From the NCBI RefSeq assembly GCF_020010905.1, contig NZ_JAGJBY010000001.1, positions 806,001-870,000 of the forward strand: DNA of 64,000 bases. The letters are read 5' to 3'. Shown in pieces: positions 8,100 through 16,636 of the stretch. This stretch comes from Streptomyces acidiscabies. GTDB lineage: Bacteria; Actinomycetota; Actinomycetes; Streptomycetales; Streptomycetaceae. A program made the translations under genes and the position numbers. Within the stretch, counting starts at the first letter, position 1, and each line of letters begins with the position of its first letter. The notes under the pieces were generated by a model. That model had not been told where the DNA came from. It did not search any database and saw only the letters and a list, made by a program, of their open reading frames with translations.

Positions 8100-8762
8100 G
8101 TGTCCGGCTCAGCTCCCACCACCCCGCCCGAGTACTGGGACAGGTACCGTCCAGCTCTCCAGGAACCCCCTGCGGCGCAGCGCTTCGACTGGACCGGATC
8201 GGACGACGGCGGTCCCGGCGCGGAACTTCTCAACTCCCCTGCGACGGCGCTGGACCTGGGTCCGGCGGAGGGGGAGAACGCCGCGTATCTCGCGAGCGGC
8301 GGTACGGAAGTCGTCGCCGTGGACTTTTCCGGAGTCCAGGTCGACAGGGCTCGTCGGTTCTGGTCCCACGTTGCGGAGTTGACGTTCATCCATGCGGAGG
8401 CGTGCGCGTATCTCGCCGACGGGACAAGGCAGTTCGACGCGATCTACTCGACGTGGGGTGCGGTGTGGTTTGTCGACCCCGACGAGTTGTTCCCTCTCGT
8501 ACGTCAACGCCTGGCTCCCGCCGGTACGTTCGCGTTCTCCCACCGGGAGCCCGTCGCCGGTCAGTACGGCGCGCAGCGGATGGGTGGGAGGTGGCTGGAG
8601 GGTCGGGAGCGCGAACTGACCGTGTGCCGTTGGCAGTACAGCGCGGAGCAGTGGACGGACATCCTGAAGCGGCACGGGTTCACTGGCGTGAGGGCGCGGG
8701 TGTGGCCGAACCGGGAGGAGGGGGCCTTGGGGACGCTGATCGTCACCGCCCGGCCGTCCTGA
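8100..8762 (+). CDS. Class I SAM-dependent methyltransferase
   Basis: 220 aa from GTG 8100 with GGAGG six bases upstream. SAM-binding motif I is seen as ALDLGPAEGENAAYLA, followed by EVVAVDFSGVQVDRAR (motif II acidic loop), the FDAIYSTWGAVWFV strand and a post-motif RLAPAGTFAFSHRE. The substrate is unknown. It is 160 bp downstream of the Cys-tailed protein on the same strand; it could modify that protein or a small molecule. Confidence 0.85.
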   Translation: MSGSAPTTPPEYWDRYRPALQEPPAAQRFDWTGSDDGGPGAELLNSPATALDLGPAEGENAAYLASGGTEVVAVDFSGVQVDRARRFWSHVAELTFIHAEACAYLADGTRQFDAIYSTWGAVWFVDPDELFPLVRQRLAPAGTFAFSHREPVAGQYGAQRMGGRWLEGRERELTVCRWQYSAEQWTDILKRHGFTGVRARVWPNREEGALGTLIVTARPS

Positions 8763-8764
8763 CC

Positions 8765-9151
8765 TCACCGCAGCCGCAGTACGCCGGGTGCGTGGTCCTC
8801 GAAGATGGTCAGGAGCCAGTCGTACACGGTCTCGCCCCGGCCCTCTCTGGCCGCCGTGAGGTCCGCGAGGACTGAGGGGCGGTTCGTGGGGTGGCAGCGG
8901 GCGAGGCGGAGTTCCAGCTGGCGGGCCGTTTCCCGGTGGCCGAGGTGTTCGCGGGATACGTCGTGGTGGTGCCACTCGATGACGTAGTCGCCGTCGTCGG
9001 GCGTACCGAAGCCGCCGCGCAGGCAGTCGACGAGGGCGTCGAGGTTGCGGCCGAAGTAGCCGCCGGGGCCGTTGATGGCGGAGCCGAGGGTGTGCCAGAA
9101 GTCGTCGAGGGTGTGGATCTGGGTGCCGTCGAGGACGTAGGTCCGGGTCAC
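8765..9151 (-). CDS. Barstar-family ribonuclease inhibitor
   Basis: 128 aa from GTG 9151. The sequence has the barstar signature: a YVLDGTQIHTLDDFW strand-helix start, then GYFGRNLDALVDCLRGG. Barstars bind and neutralise barnase-type RNases in the cytoplasm. The start overlaps the DUF397 stop by four bases (GTGA), so it is coupled to the XRE-DUF397 pair. No barnase is encoded nearby. Confidence 0.88.
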   Translation of the reverse strand: MTRTYVLDGTQIHTLDDFWHTLGSAINGPGGYFGRNLDALVDCLRGGFGTPDDGDYVIEWHHHDVSREHLGHRETARQLELRLARCHPTNRPSVLADLTAAREGRGETVYDWLLTIFEDHAPGVLRLR

Positions 9152-9417
9152 TTGACCGAGTCGACGAAGGTGTTCCAGGAGGCGGCGGTGAAGAGGAGGG
9201 CGCCGAGGGTGGGGGCTTTGCTGTCGCGGACGGGGACGAGGGAGGGGAGGTTGGGGGCGAATTCGAGGCAGTCGCCGCCAGTTGAGTTGCTGTAGCTGCT
9301 CTTGTGCCAGTCGGCCATGTTCAGCAGGTCGGCGGAGACTTCGAGGCAGTTGCCGCCGGTGGAGTTGCTGTAACTGCTCTTGCGCCACGAGAGGTTGGTC
9401 AGGTCGACGGATCGCAC
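9148..9417 (-). CDS. Tandem DUF397 protein
   Basis: 89 aa from GTG 9417, starting 19 bp inside the end of the XRE gene. It contains two copies of the DUF397 signature (W-x-KSSYSNSTGG-x-CLE), at about residues 10-22 and 37-49. The C-terminal copy continues with the usual VRDSKAP. Most DUF397 proteins have one unit. DUF397 and Scr1-type XRE proteins form a very common actinobacterial pair proposed to act like a toxin-antitoxin or regulatory couple; the mechanism is not settled. Confidence 0.9.
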   Translation of the reverse strand: MRSVDLTNLSWRKSSYSNSTGGNCLEVSADLLNMADWHKSSYSNSTGGDCLEFAPNLPSLVPVRDSKAPTLGALLFTAASWNTFVDSVK

Positions 9418-10241
9418 GGTACTTCCTCCAACAGCCGCAAGATGAACGCGCGCGACTCGGCAGGCGTTTGTGCCAGGTCGCACACGGCATCATATGCACG
9501 GAAGAGGTACTCGGCCTCGCTGGTTTTCTCGACCACATCGCCGTCTAGGTCGTTCTCCACGTAGGCCACGGTCCTCCCGTCCAGGAGCCGCAGGAGCATC
9601 ACGTCGGTGGTGTCCAGACCGTGCAGTCCGACGCCGAACGGCAGCACCCGGATGGTGACGTTCGGGAGTTCGGACACCTCCAGCAAACTCTCCAACTGCT
9701 CGCGCCACGCGGCTGGATCACGCAGCGAATTCCGGAGGGACGCCTCGGAGAGGACCGTGCGGAACACGGGTGGATCCTCCGACTCGAGGATGGCCTGGCG
9801 ACCTATGCGAGCTTCGACCTGCTGCTCCAACTCCTCCCCCTCGAAGCCACCCGCTGAGAGCGCCTCCCGTGCGTACGCCTCCGTCTGAAGCAACCCCGGC
9901 AGCCTGGTCGGCGAGAACTGCGACAGGGCGACCGCCTTCGCCTCGTGCTCCATGTACGGCCGGTACTGCGGCCTGAACTGTTGCTTGTCCGCAGCCGCCA
10001 GCTCCCACAACGTCAAGATGAGCGGCGTCGTCCCGTAGAACGTGTCGAGCCCGATGGCGACTTGAGGACTCCCGATCGTCGCCCCGCTCTCCAGCCTGCT
10101 CAGCAGCGACTGATCCCACCCCAGCCTCTTCGCCAACTCCCTGAAGCTCAGCTTGCGCTTCTCCCGGTGCTCCTTGATCACCTGCCGGAACCGCTCCCGA
10201 GGTTCCTGGCTCATCCCCGTGACCGGACGCCTCCGCGCCAT
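9399..10241 (-). CDS. XRE regulator with Scr1-type domain
   Basis: 280 aa from ATG 10241 with GGAGGGG upstream. Helix-turn-helix at about 20-70 (KLSFRELAKRLGWDQSLLSRLESG), then the Scr1/DUF5753 part with LPGLLQTEAYARE and ELPNVTIRVLPF. It is the first gene of a tightly packed operon: XRE, tandem DUF397, barstar (overlaps of 19 and 4 bp). It is divergent from the gene at 10410 across 168 bp that holds a short inverted repeat, AATAC-gcaga-GTATT, at 10348-10362. Confidence 0.9.
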   Translation of the reverse strand: MARRRPVTGMSQEPRERFRQVIKEHREKRKLSFRELAKRLGWDQSLLSRLESGATIGSPQVAIGLDTFYGTTPLILTLWELAAADKQQFRPQYRPYMEHEAKAVALSQFSPTRLPGLLQTEAYAREALSAGGFEGEELEQQVEARIGRQAILESEDPPVFRTVLSEASLRNSLRDPAAWREQLESLLEVSELPNVTIRVLPFGVGLHGLDTTDVMLLRLLDGRTVAYVENDLDGDVVEKTSEAEYLFRAYDAVCDLAQTPAESRAFILRLLEEVPCDPST

Positions 10242-10409
10242 CCCTGTCCCCTCCGTCCTAAGTGGTGCACGAACCCAAGAAGCGGTGCACCAGACCCGAT
10301 TCGACCCGTACGGCCATCTCCCGTGGGCCATCCTCGTACTACCCAGGAATACGCAGAGTATTACAACTGCCGCATTCCGTATAGAACTTGGGCGAAAGGA
10401 CAGAAACCC

Positions 10410-10799
10410 ATGGAACCCGGAACCCTCCTCTACGACCCCGCCCTCGACAAGGTCGGCGAATACCAGGCCCTCCTCGGCAAGTACGCCATGCTCCGCCCCG
10501 TCGGCGGCGGCACCGAGTGGCAGGCCGACCCCAAGACCCTGCGCCCGGCGACGGACAAGGAGCGCCTGAGCGCCGGCGTGAAGGCCGCGAACCACCTCAC
10601 CCGCAACGACCCCGCGAAGAACCCCCCGTTGGAGCCGGCGATCGACCTCAGCGCACCCCCGCGCCCGTACCCCGACTGCCCCACCTGCGACGAACTCGCC
10701 ACCCTCCGCAGGACGGCCCACAAGTCCAAGGACTACAGCGCGGCCACAGACGCGAACGTCCTCCTCCGCCGCCACCACACGCAGGCGCACCCCAAGTGA
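10410..10799 (+). CDS. Hypothetical protein with GTLLYDPALDKVGEYQ / RPVGGGTEW motif
   Basis: 129 aa from ATG 10410. The first half carries LLYD...VGEYQALLGKYAMLRPVGGGTEWQADPKTLRPAT, a pattern I recall from small Streptomyces proteins next to XRE regulators (a SH3-like barrel seems likely). The second half has a CPTCDEL motif and a His-rich end. The stop overlaps the next start by four bases. Divergent from the XRE/DUF397/barstar operon and probably controlled with it. Confidence 0.75.
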   Translation: MEPGTLLYDPALDKVGEYQALLGKYAMLRPVGGGTEWQADPKTLRPATDKERLSAGVKAANHLTRNDPAKNPPLEPAIDLSAPPRPYPDCPTCDELATLRRTAHKSKDYSAATDANVLLRRHHTQAHPK

Positions 10800-10993
10800 C
10801 CTACCGCCCCCACCCCAGCCAGATCACCCAGGTCCCCCCGACCTACGCAACACCCCCACCCCGCATCGCACCCCCACCCCACACCCCCCAACCCCCGCTC
10901 CCCACCCCCAAGTTCGCCCCCACCCTGTGGACGATCCTCCTCACGGCCACCAGCGTCATCAGCCTCGTAGCCGCGACGATCACCAGAGCCTAG
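10796..10993 (+). CDS. Small proline-rich membrane protein
   Basis: 65 aa from GTG 10796, overlapping the previous stop (GTGA). The first 40 residues are Pro/Thr-rich and the end is one hydrophobic segment (LWTILLTATSVISLVAATI). It is therefore a probable single-pass protein co-translated with the 10410 gene. No family recognised. Confidence 0.65.
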   Translation: MTYRPHPSQITQVPPTYATPPPRIAPPPHTPQPPLPTPKFAPTLWTILLTATSVISLVAATITRA

Positions 10994-11004
10994 AAAAACA
11001 GCAA

Positions 11005-11030
11005 GGCCGCCGAAGAACCCCTCGGCGGCC
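11005..11030. terminator. Bidirectional terminator between convergent genes
   Basis: GGCCGCCGA and TCGGCGGCC form a perfect 9-bp stem with an 8-nt loop, between the end of 10796-10993 (+) and the end of sigN (-). A runs on the left and right flank it. Confidence 0.8.
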
Positions 11031-11050
11031 AACTGCCCTGCAAAAAACCG

Positions 11051-11968
11051 TCAGTCAGAGATGAGCCCATCCCGCAGCTGAGCCAACGTCCGCGTGAGCA
11101 ACCGCGAAACGTGCATCTGCGAGATCCCGACCTCTTCCCCGATCTGCGACTGAGTCATGTTCGCGAAGAAGCGAAGCATGATGATCCGGCGCTCACGAGG
11201 CGGCAGCTTCGCAAGCAGCGGCTTCAGGGACTCCCGGTACTCGACGCCCTCAAGCGCCGTGTCCTCGTACCCAAGCCGATCCGCCAACGACCCTTCGCCA
11301 CCGTCGTCTTCGGGAGCGGGCGAGTCCAAAGACGACGCCGTGTACGCGTTCCCGACGGCAAGCCCATCGACGACGTCTTCCTCGGACACCCCGAGAACGG
11401 CGGCGAGTTCAGGCACGGTAGGAGACCGATCGAGCCGCTGAGACAGCTCGTCACTGGCCTTGGTCAGAGCAAGTCGCAGCTCCTGAAGCCGCCGAGGCAC
11501 ACGGACCGACCAGGACGTGTCCCGGAAGAACCGCTTGATCTCGCCGACGACGGTAGGCATGGCGAAGGTCGGAAACTCAACCCCACGCTCACAGTCGAAC
11601 CGGTCGATCGCCTTGATCAGCCCGATCGTGCCGACCTGGACGATGTCCTCCATCGGCTCGTTGCGCGACCGGAAGCGAGCAGCCGCGTACCGCACGAGCG
11701 GCAGGTTGAGTTCGATGAGCGTGTCACGGACGTACGGACGCTCAGGGCTGTCCTCGTCGAGCGCGGCGAGCCGCAGGAACAGGGAGCGGGACAGGGTCCG
11801 GGTGTCGATCGCCTCCGTGGGGGCGGGAAGCGCCGGAGCCGGTCCGGCGGTGAGTGCCGGGACGTCGGCCGTGACGTCGTCGAGCGGGTCCGGCTCGGCG
11901 GGCACGGCGGGCGCGGACGCGCTCTTCTCGAGCGTGAGCACCTTCGAGCTGCCCTGGTCTGCGGACAT
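11051..11968 (-). CDS. sigN: SigB/SigF-family RNA polymerase sigma factor
   Basis: 305 aa from ATG 11968, with AAAGGGGGTGG upstream. Region 2 ([38 protein letters not shown]), region 3 and region 4 ([23 protein letters not shown]) are all present, with a roughly 80-residue acidic, Ala/Pro-rich N-terminal extension. These group 3 sigma factors act in stress and development and are held by anti-sigma factors. Assignment as sigN rests on gene order: it neighbours a second sigma factor on the side away from tadA, as sigN does beside sigF in S. coelicolor from memory. Confidence 0.82.
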   Translation of the reverse strand: MSADQGSSKVLTLEKSASAPAVPAEPDPLDDVTADVPALTAGPAPALPAPTEAIDTRTLSRSLFLRLAALDEDSPERPYVRDTLIELNLPLVRYAAARFRSRNEPMEDIVQVGTIGLIKAIDRFDCERGVEFPTFAMPTVVGEIKRFFRDTSWSVRVPRRLQELRLALTKASDELSQRLDRSPTVPELAAVLGVSEEDVVDGLAVGNAYTASSLDSPAPEDDGGEGSLADRLGYEDTALEGVEYRESLKPLLAKLPPRERRIIMLRFFANMTQSQIGEEVGISQMHVSRLLTRTLAQLRDGLISD

Positions 11969-12077
11969 GCCACCCCCTTTGGGTCGCGGGACGGTCGGGG
12001 CTGGCGCTCCGGGTGGAACGTCGGCCTTCACCTGAATACCGGAGCCGAAGCCTCGGCAAACGCGCTTCCGGCAGAAT

Positions 12078-12121
12078 GTCACATGTCGGCAACACGCTGT
12101 AGTGACATGTCGACATGTGAC
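12078..12121. promoter_or_regulatory. Interleaved palindromes upstream of sigN
   Basis: GTCACATGTCG at 12078-12088 is repeated inverted as CGACATGTGAC at 12111-12121. The right part forms a perfect 14-bp palindrome ACATGTCGACATGT (12105-12118). The group lies 110-153 bp upstream of the sigN start in an otherwise gene-free 285 bp. Such stacked sites suggest cooperative binding of a dimeric regulator. Confidence 0.5.
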
Positions 12122-12253
12122 TGACGAAACACCCCTGCACAGACGGTGTATGACGAGGTCTCAGCCCGAATCGGCCCCAAAAGGGCCGTCGGGACGATTC
12201 GCTCGTGACGGTGACGTATCGATCCTGCTTACGATTCCCAGAACCGGGAGGAT

Positions 12254-13102
12254 CTACGCCTCGATCCGGTTGGCGGACCGCAGCCGCTGGAAGGACCGGG
12301 CGAGCAGCCGGGACACGTGCATCTGCGAGACCCCCAGCTCGGCGCTGATCTGCGACTGGGTGAGATTGCTGTAGTAACGGAGCAACAGGATCCGCTGCTC
12401 CCGCTCCGGCAGCTGCACGAGCAGGTGCCGTACGAGGTCGCGGTGCTCGACGCCGTCCAGCGCGGGATCCTCGTACCCGATCCGATCGAGCAGCCCAGGC
12501 AGCCCGTCGCCCTCCTGCGCGGCCTCCAGGGAGGTCGCGTGGTACGAGCGGCCGGCTTCGATGCAGGACAGCACCTCGTCCTCCCCGATCCGCAGCCGCT
12601 CGGCGATCTCGGCGGTGGTGGGGGTACGGCCGTACGCGGTGGTCAGATCCTCCGTCGCGCCGTTGACTTGCACCCACAGCTCGTGGAGGCGGCGGGGTAC
12701 GTGGACGGTGCGCACGTTGTCGCGGAAGTACCGCTTGATCTCGCCGACGACCGTCGGCATCGCGAACGTCGGGAACTGGACGCCCCGGTCGGGGTCGAAG
12801 CGGTCGATCGCGTTGATCAGACCGATCGTCCCGACCTGGACGACGTCCTCCATCGGTTCGTTGCGGGAGCGGAACCGTGCGGCGGCGTAGCGCACGAGCG
12901 GGAGATTCGCCTCGATGAGCGCCGTACGCACCCGGCGGTGCTCCGGCGTACCCGGCGGCAACTCCTTGAGCTGGCCGAAGAGGACGGTCGTCAGGGCCCG
13001 GGTGTCCGCACCCCGGCGCTGTCTCTCGGAGAGCTCCGGGGCTTCGGGGGCCTCGGGAACCGTTTCCTCATCCGCTTGGGGTGGCGCAGTACTGGCCGAC
13101 AC
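12254..13102 (-). CDS. sigF: SigF-type RNA polymerase sigma factor
   Basis: 282 aa from GTG 13102 (GAGGTGG eight bases upstream); a GTG at 13114 in frame is an alternative with poorer spacing. Sigma regions 2, 3 and 4 are intact ([23 protein letters not shown]-like [31 protein letters not shown]). In Streptomyces, SigF is a late sporulation factor acting in the spore compartment. The name rests on sequence type and on its position between sigN and the Dabb/tadA genes. Confidence 0.82.
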   Translation of the reverse strand: MSASTAPPQADEETVPEAPEAPELSERQRRGADTRALTTVLFGQLKELPPGTPEHRRVRTALIEANLPLVRYAAARFRSRNEPMEDVVQVGTIGLINAIDRFDPDRGVQFPTFAMPTVVGEIKRYFRDNVRTVHVPRRLHELWVQVNGATEDLTTAYGRTPTTAEIAERLRIGEDEVLSCIEAGRSYHATSLEAAQEGDGLPGLLDRIGYEDPALDGVEHRDLVRHLLVQLPEREQRILLLRYYSNLTQSQISAELGVSQMHVSRLLARSFQRLRSANRIEA

Positions 13103-13218
13103 GGGCAACGCCACCTCTTCATCCGCCGTTCATCCGTCAAAAGCGGTCATAGCATCACAAGACATCACCACTGTGTGCAAGCACCGCATAACGCCGTGTT
13201 GAGGGATGAATGGCACTT

Positions 13219-13512
13219 TCAGAAGGTGTAGTCGGCGACGACCCACGTCGCGAACTCACGCCACAGCGCCACCCCGGCCTGGTGCGCGGGGTGCTCGGCG
13301 TACCGCTTCAGCGCCTCCGCGTCCGCGAACGACGAGTTGATCGCGAAGTCGTACGCGATCGGCCGGTCGGAGAGGTTCCAGCCGAGCTCCCAGAACTCGA
13401 CGTCCTCGATCTGCCCCGGCAGCGCCCGGAACGCGGCCTCCCCGGCCACCACGCGCTCGTCCTCGCGCGTGACACCGTCGTTGAGCTTGAACAGGACCAG
13501 GTGGCGGATCAT
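13219..13512 (-). CDS. Dabb (stress-responsive alpha/beta barrel) protein
   Basis: 97 aa from ATG 13512, beginning MIRHLVLFKLNDGV, the standard start of the dimeric alpha/beta-barrel Dabb family. A central WELGWNLS strand and HPAHQAGVALWREF follow as in relatives. The biochemical role is generally unknown. It ends 117 bp before sigF and may share a transcript. Confidence 0.85.
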   Translation of the reverse strand: MIRHLVLFKLNDGVTREDERVVAGEAAFRALPGQIEDVEFWELGWNLSDRPIAYDFAINSSFADAEALKRYAEHPAHQAGVALWREFATWVVADYTF

Positions 13513-13538
13513 CGGACGCTCCCAAGAAGGCAGAGCGG

Positions 13539-13715
13539 CTACTTGGCCCCGTCGGCGAGCCACGTGAAGAAGTCCCCGATGGCCTTCGCCGCGTTGGATA
13601 TGCCCTCGAACCCTAGCTGGACGTAGTCCGCCGCCCTGGCCGGGTCCGTGATGATCACGTACAGCACGAACACGACGAGCACGTAGACGGCGATCTTCTT
13701 GGCCTGCACCGCCAC
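13539..13715 (-). CDS. Small conserved membrane protein
   Basis: 58 aa from GTG 13715 (GGGAGG four bases upstream; a second GTG at 13709 is possible). One hydrophobic segment near the N-terminus (IAVYVLVVFVLYVIIT) is followed by an amphipathic part (ADYVQLGFEGISNAAKAIGDF). I recall near-identical small proteins at this place in other Streptomyces. Function unknown. Confidence 0.75.
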   Translation of the reverse strand: MAVQAKKIAVYVLVVFVLYVIITDPARAADYVQLGFEGISNAAKAIGDFFTWLADGAK

Positions 13716-13842
13716 CGCGCCTCCCCTGCGACTTGGATCCCCCTGGCTACCGGCCGCGAGTGTAGCTTTCGCGCCAAGCATTTCATCGTATTGATCGTAC
13801 GGATCAGGGGAATTGACCGAGTTTTCAACAGGTCCGGCACGG

Positions 13843-14280
13843 TCAGACGCGTGGCGTCGTGGCGTCGTTCCAAGGATTCACCAGCGTGACACCAGTGCCC
13901 TCGAAGTCCTTGATGTTCCTGGTCGCCAGCGTCGCCTTGCGTCGGGCGCAGATCGCCGCGATCTGTGCGTCAGCGGTGGCGATCGGGCGACCGAGCCTCT
14001 CTCGGGCCAGGACGATGTCCGCGTACCGAGTGGCCGCAGCCGAGTCGAACACTTCGATGCGTCCGCCGAGGTCCTCGAACAGCATCGCATCGATGCCTGC
14101 GACAAGCTCCGCCTTGCGCTTGCCGTCCGGCAGTCGACGTACGCCGTACCAAAGCTCTGCAGCAGTCACCGCAGTCGTCGTGACCTCATCAGGTACAAGG
14201 CTGTCGAGCCAGTCGATGACCCGCTGCTCCGGAACCGGCTTCACCAGCTCCGACAGGATGTTGGTGTCGAGGATGATCAT
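13843..14280 (-). CDS. VapC-type PIN-domain toxin
   Basis: 145 aa. The PIN fold acidic residues are present: Asp5 (MIILDTN), Glu42 (AAELWYG), Asp104 (ATADAQIA) and Asp125 (NIKDFEG). The enzyme is therefore a probable Mg-dependent RNase that cuts tRNA or other RNA when free. Its ATG overlaps the stop of the antitoxin gene by four bases (ATGA), the classic toxin-antitoxin arrangement. Confidence 0.9.
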   Translation of the reverse strand: MIILDTNILSELVKPVPEQRVIDWLDSLVPDEVTTTAVTAAELWYGVRRLPDGKRKAELVAGIDAMLFEDLGGRIEVFDSAAATRYADIVLARERLGRPIATADAQIAAICARRKATLATRNIKDFEGTGVTLVNPWNDATTPRV

Positions 14281-14519
14281 TCGAAGACCGCCGAGCGCGG
14301 CGCATCCTGCCGAGTAGGCAGTTCCAGCTCCTCTCCGCCCAGCCCGGTGAATCGCTCACGGATGCGAGATCCCAGTGGGCGGGAGGAGCTGTCGGGCGCG
14401 AGCTGCTCGCTGAGAATCGCACGCACCTCAGCCTCCATCGACCGGCCGTGCCGCGCGGCCTGCATGCGCAGCCGCGCGTGGGTTGTGTCGTCCAGTCCCC
14501 GGATCGTCAGATTCGCCAT
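14277..14519 (-). CDS. VapB/FitA-type ribbon-helix-helix antitoxin
   Basis: 80 aa from ATG 14519 with GAGGGGAG upstream. The N-terminus MANLTIRGLDDTTHARLRMQAARHGRS (read in two parts) is the FitA-like ribbon-helix-helix. The C-terminus, rich in acidic and aromatic residues, would bind and block the toxin. It precedes and overlaps vapC. A longer in-frame reading to 14819 is not supported by codon usage or a ribosome site. Confidence 0.88.
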   Translation of the reverse strand: MANLTIRGLDDTTHARLRMQAARHGRSMEAEVRAILSEQLAPDSSSRPLGSRIRERFTGLGGEELELPTRQDAPRSAVFE

Positions 14520-15480
14520 GATTACTCCCCTCGGGTTGCTTTCAATGCTAGCAGTGCTGTCGGATGCGAGTGGCGCGATATCCGGGGCCAAGGTGCGCCG
14601 CCTCCGCGCGCCGCACAGGCTCGCCAAGGAGTCCGGCGGACTCATCTGGAAGCGGGACAGGGCGAACCCGGCGGCCTGACCAGCGATTCTTCTTGCTGTA
14701 CCGGGCTGTAACGTATTTTTGGCGTCACGTAATTGGTTCGTCGAAATGATCGGCGTGAAGTTCCATCGAACGACTTTGGATGGCTTCCGCGAATCGTATT
14801 CACGAACCACAGCGTTCAAATGCTGGCTACCAAACTGGTAGCGTTCGCCAAGACGGCCAGACCTCGCCCCCCCGCAGGTTGCCTCCTGCGGACTACGAGG
14901 GCGAGGCTTTGGTGGCGTTGTGAGCCCTGGCTGATCACTCAGTCGGGGCTCACGTGTTCTAAGACCACAGTCCGCGCTCGTAGAGCCACGCGATTACGAG
15001 GAAGACCTCGCAGGTCGCGCTCACACGCTCCGAGGAGACATGCGGGCGTACATGGTCTCGCCACCGATCCTTCAGCCACTGAAGCAGCTTCAAGATCGGC
15101 CTCCTTCTTGGCCTTGTGAGGCCGGGAAGCGGGGAATTACCCCCGCACTACTGGGGGCGCGTCCGCGCCCCCAGCTGGAAGGTGCGGCCGTTGTCCCCGG
15201 AAGGAGTAACCAGGACGATACAGCGGGCTGTGGGGAATTCCGCAATTCATCTGCCGCGCACGTACTTTGACGTCGCTCAAGAATCAACTCTGTGCAGGTC
15301 AGCGGTTGTTACGTACGTGGTCGGCGAGACACCGGCTCGTCGACCCCTACCTGTGGGTGATTCCACGCCTTGGTTGCATCGTGGACCTCTTCGCAGGGGA
15401 GGGTGTGGCCGGCGTGAGTCTGAGGGGGCCCAGTTGGCACAGTCGCTTTGGCTGTCAGGGCGAACTGAGACGGAACGCGA
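14520..15480. other. Gene-free stretch between vapB and tRNA-Ser
   Basis: About 960 bases without a credible gene. It holds several hairpins: CCGCAGG/CCTGCGG near 14876, TGAGCCC/GGGCTCA around 14920-14952, and an 11-bp perfect hairpin CTGGGGGCGCG-tc-CGCGCCCCCAG at 15151-15174. Lower GC patches (near 14700-14830) suggest decayed acquired DNA. With vapBC and the adjacent tRNA this could be the remnant of an old insertion. Confidence 0.4.
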
Positions 15481-15514
15481 TGAGGGGTTGGCTCCAGTTG
15501 GAGCCAACCCCTCA
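15481..15514 (-). terminator. Terminator of tRNA-Ser(CGA)
   Basis: A perfect 16-bp inverted repeat, TGAGGGGTTGGCTCCA and its complement around GT, lies directly 3' of the tRNA gene on the minus strand. There is no long T run, as is usual in Streptomyces. Confidence 0.75.
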
Positions 15515-15522
15515 TTCACCTG

Positions 15523-15607
15523 CGGTAGCGGAGGGATTTGAACCCTCGGTGACTTGCGCCACACTCGCTTTCGAGGCGAGCTCCTTCGGCCGCTCGGACA
15601 CGCTACC
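15523..15607 (-). tRNA. tRNA-Ser (anticodon CGA)
   Basis: 85 nt with a paired acceptor stem GGTAGCG/CGCTACC, a D-arm, an anticodon arm CTCGC-CTCGAAA-GCGAG giving CGA, a long class II variable arm typical of Ser, and a T-arm GAGGGTTCAAATCCCTC. CCA is not fully encoded. Confidence 0.95.
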
Positions 15608-15662
15608 GAGAACAACTTTACAGCACCCCGTGACGTGCTCGGTACCAGGTATTAGCGGCCTG

Positions 15663-16088
15663 TCAGTTGCTACGAAAGAAGCTGGTCAGGAGGGTCGCAC
15701 AGGCATCTGCCAGCACCTCGCCGATCACCTCGGGACGATGGTTGAGACGCCGGTCCCGTACGACGTCCCAGACCGAACCGGCGGCACCGGCCTTGTCGTC
15801 CCGCGCGCCGTAGACCACCCGGTCGACACGCGACTGCACCAGCGCCCCGGCACACATCACGCACGGTTCGAGGGTCACGACGAGCGTGCAGTCGACGAGC
15901 CGCCACGCACCCAGCGCCGACGCCGCCCGGCGCAGCGCCAGCACCTCCGCGTGCGCGGTCGGATCGCCGGTCGCCTCACGCTCGTTGTGCGCGGCGGCCA
16001 GCACCGTCGTACCGTCCGGACCGAGGACGACCGCCCCGACGGGTACGTCCGGACCGGCTCGCTCCGCCTCGGCGAGGGCGAGCCGCAT
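15663..16088 (-). CDS. tadA: tRNA adenosine(34) deaminase
   Basis: 141 aa counted from ATG 16088. The zinc and catalytic motifs are complete: HAE (His46, Glu48) and PCVMC (Cys76, Cys79). The enzyme makes inosine at the wobble base of tRNA-Arg(ACG). The coding frame continues upstream through LTPDPVRDPWHP to a CTG at 16127 that overlaps the preceding stop as CTGA. Relatives typically start with MT..PDPVRDPW, so the real start may be this CTG; the ATG used here has no ribosome site. Confidence 0.9.
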   Translation of the reverse strand: MRLALAEAERAGPDVPVGAVVLGPDGTTVLAAAHNEREATGDPTAHAEVLALRRAASALGAWRLVDCTLVVTLEPCVMCAGALVQSRVDRVVYGARDDKAGAAGSVWDVVRDRRLNHRPEVIGEVLADACATLLTSFFRSN

Positions 16089-16123
16089 CGCGGGGTGCCA
16101 GGGGTCGCGTACGGGGTCGGGGG

Positions 16124-16636
16124 TCAGCGGACGGCTTCCAGCATCTCCGTCGCGCCGAGCGCGTCCGCGATCTCGCCGAGCGCGTCGCGGTCGAGGGACT
16201 GGAGCTGCTTCTCCGAGATACCGAGGTCGTCGAGGAGGCGCGGGTCGCCGACCGGGCCGTGCGGTACGGCCTCGCCGGCCGGCTCCTCGTCGGCGTCCGA
16301 GTCCTGTTCGCCGTCCTCGGTGCCGTCCAGGTCCAGCGCGTCCAGGTCGTCCCCGGAATCCTTGGCGAGCAGGTCGGCGAGCAGGACCTCGCCGTACGAA
16401 CTGCGGGCGGCCACCGAGGCGTCCGAGACGTAGACGCGGGGGTCGTCCTCGCCGTCCACACGGACGACGCTGAACCAGGCGTCCTCCTGCTCGATCAGGA
16501 CCAGGACCGTGTCGTCGTCGACGGACGACTCGCGGGCCAGGTCGGCCAGATCCGACAGGGTTTCCACGTCGTCGAGCTCTGTGTCGCTCGCTTCCCACCC
16601 GTCTTCGGTGCGCGCGAGCAGTGCGGCGAAGTACAC
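16124..16636 (-). CDS. tRNA adenosine deaminase-associated protein
   Basis: 170 aa from GTG 16636 with GGGAGAG upstream. Very acidic, beginning MYFAALLARTEDGWEASD, with a central run of Asp/Glu (about residues 95-120) and a helical C-terminus ending EMLEAVR. This protein is regularly found directly upstream of tadA in actinobacteria and is named for that. Its role is unknown. The stop probably couples to tadA translation. Confidence 0.88.
   Translation of the reverse strand: MYFAALLARTEDGWEASDTELDDVETLSDLADLARESSVDDDTVLVLIEQEDAWFSVVRVDGEDDPRVYVSDASVAARSSYGEVLLADLLAKDSGDDLDALDLDGTEDGEQDSDADEEPAGEAVPHGPVGDPRLLDDLGISEKQLQSLDRDALGEIADALGATEMLEAVR

Noticed and set aside
14520..14819. N-terminal extension of the VapB-type antitoxin
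   Set aside because: The extension lacks a ribosome site and coding bias; the ATG at 14519 has GAGGGGAG and gives the standard ribbon-helix-helix start.
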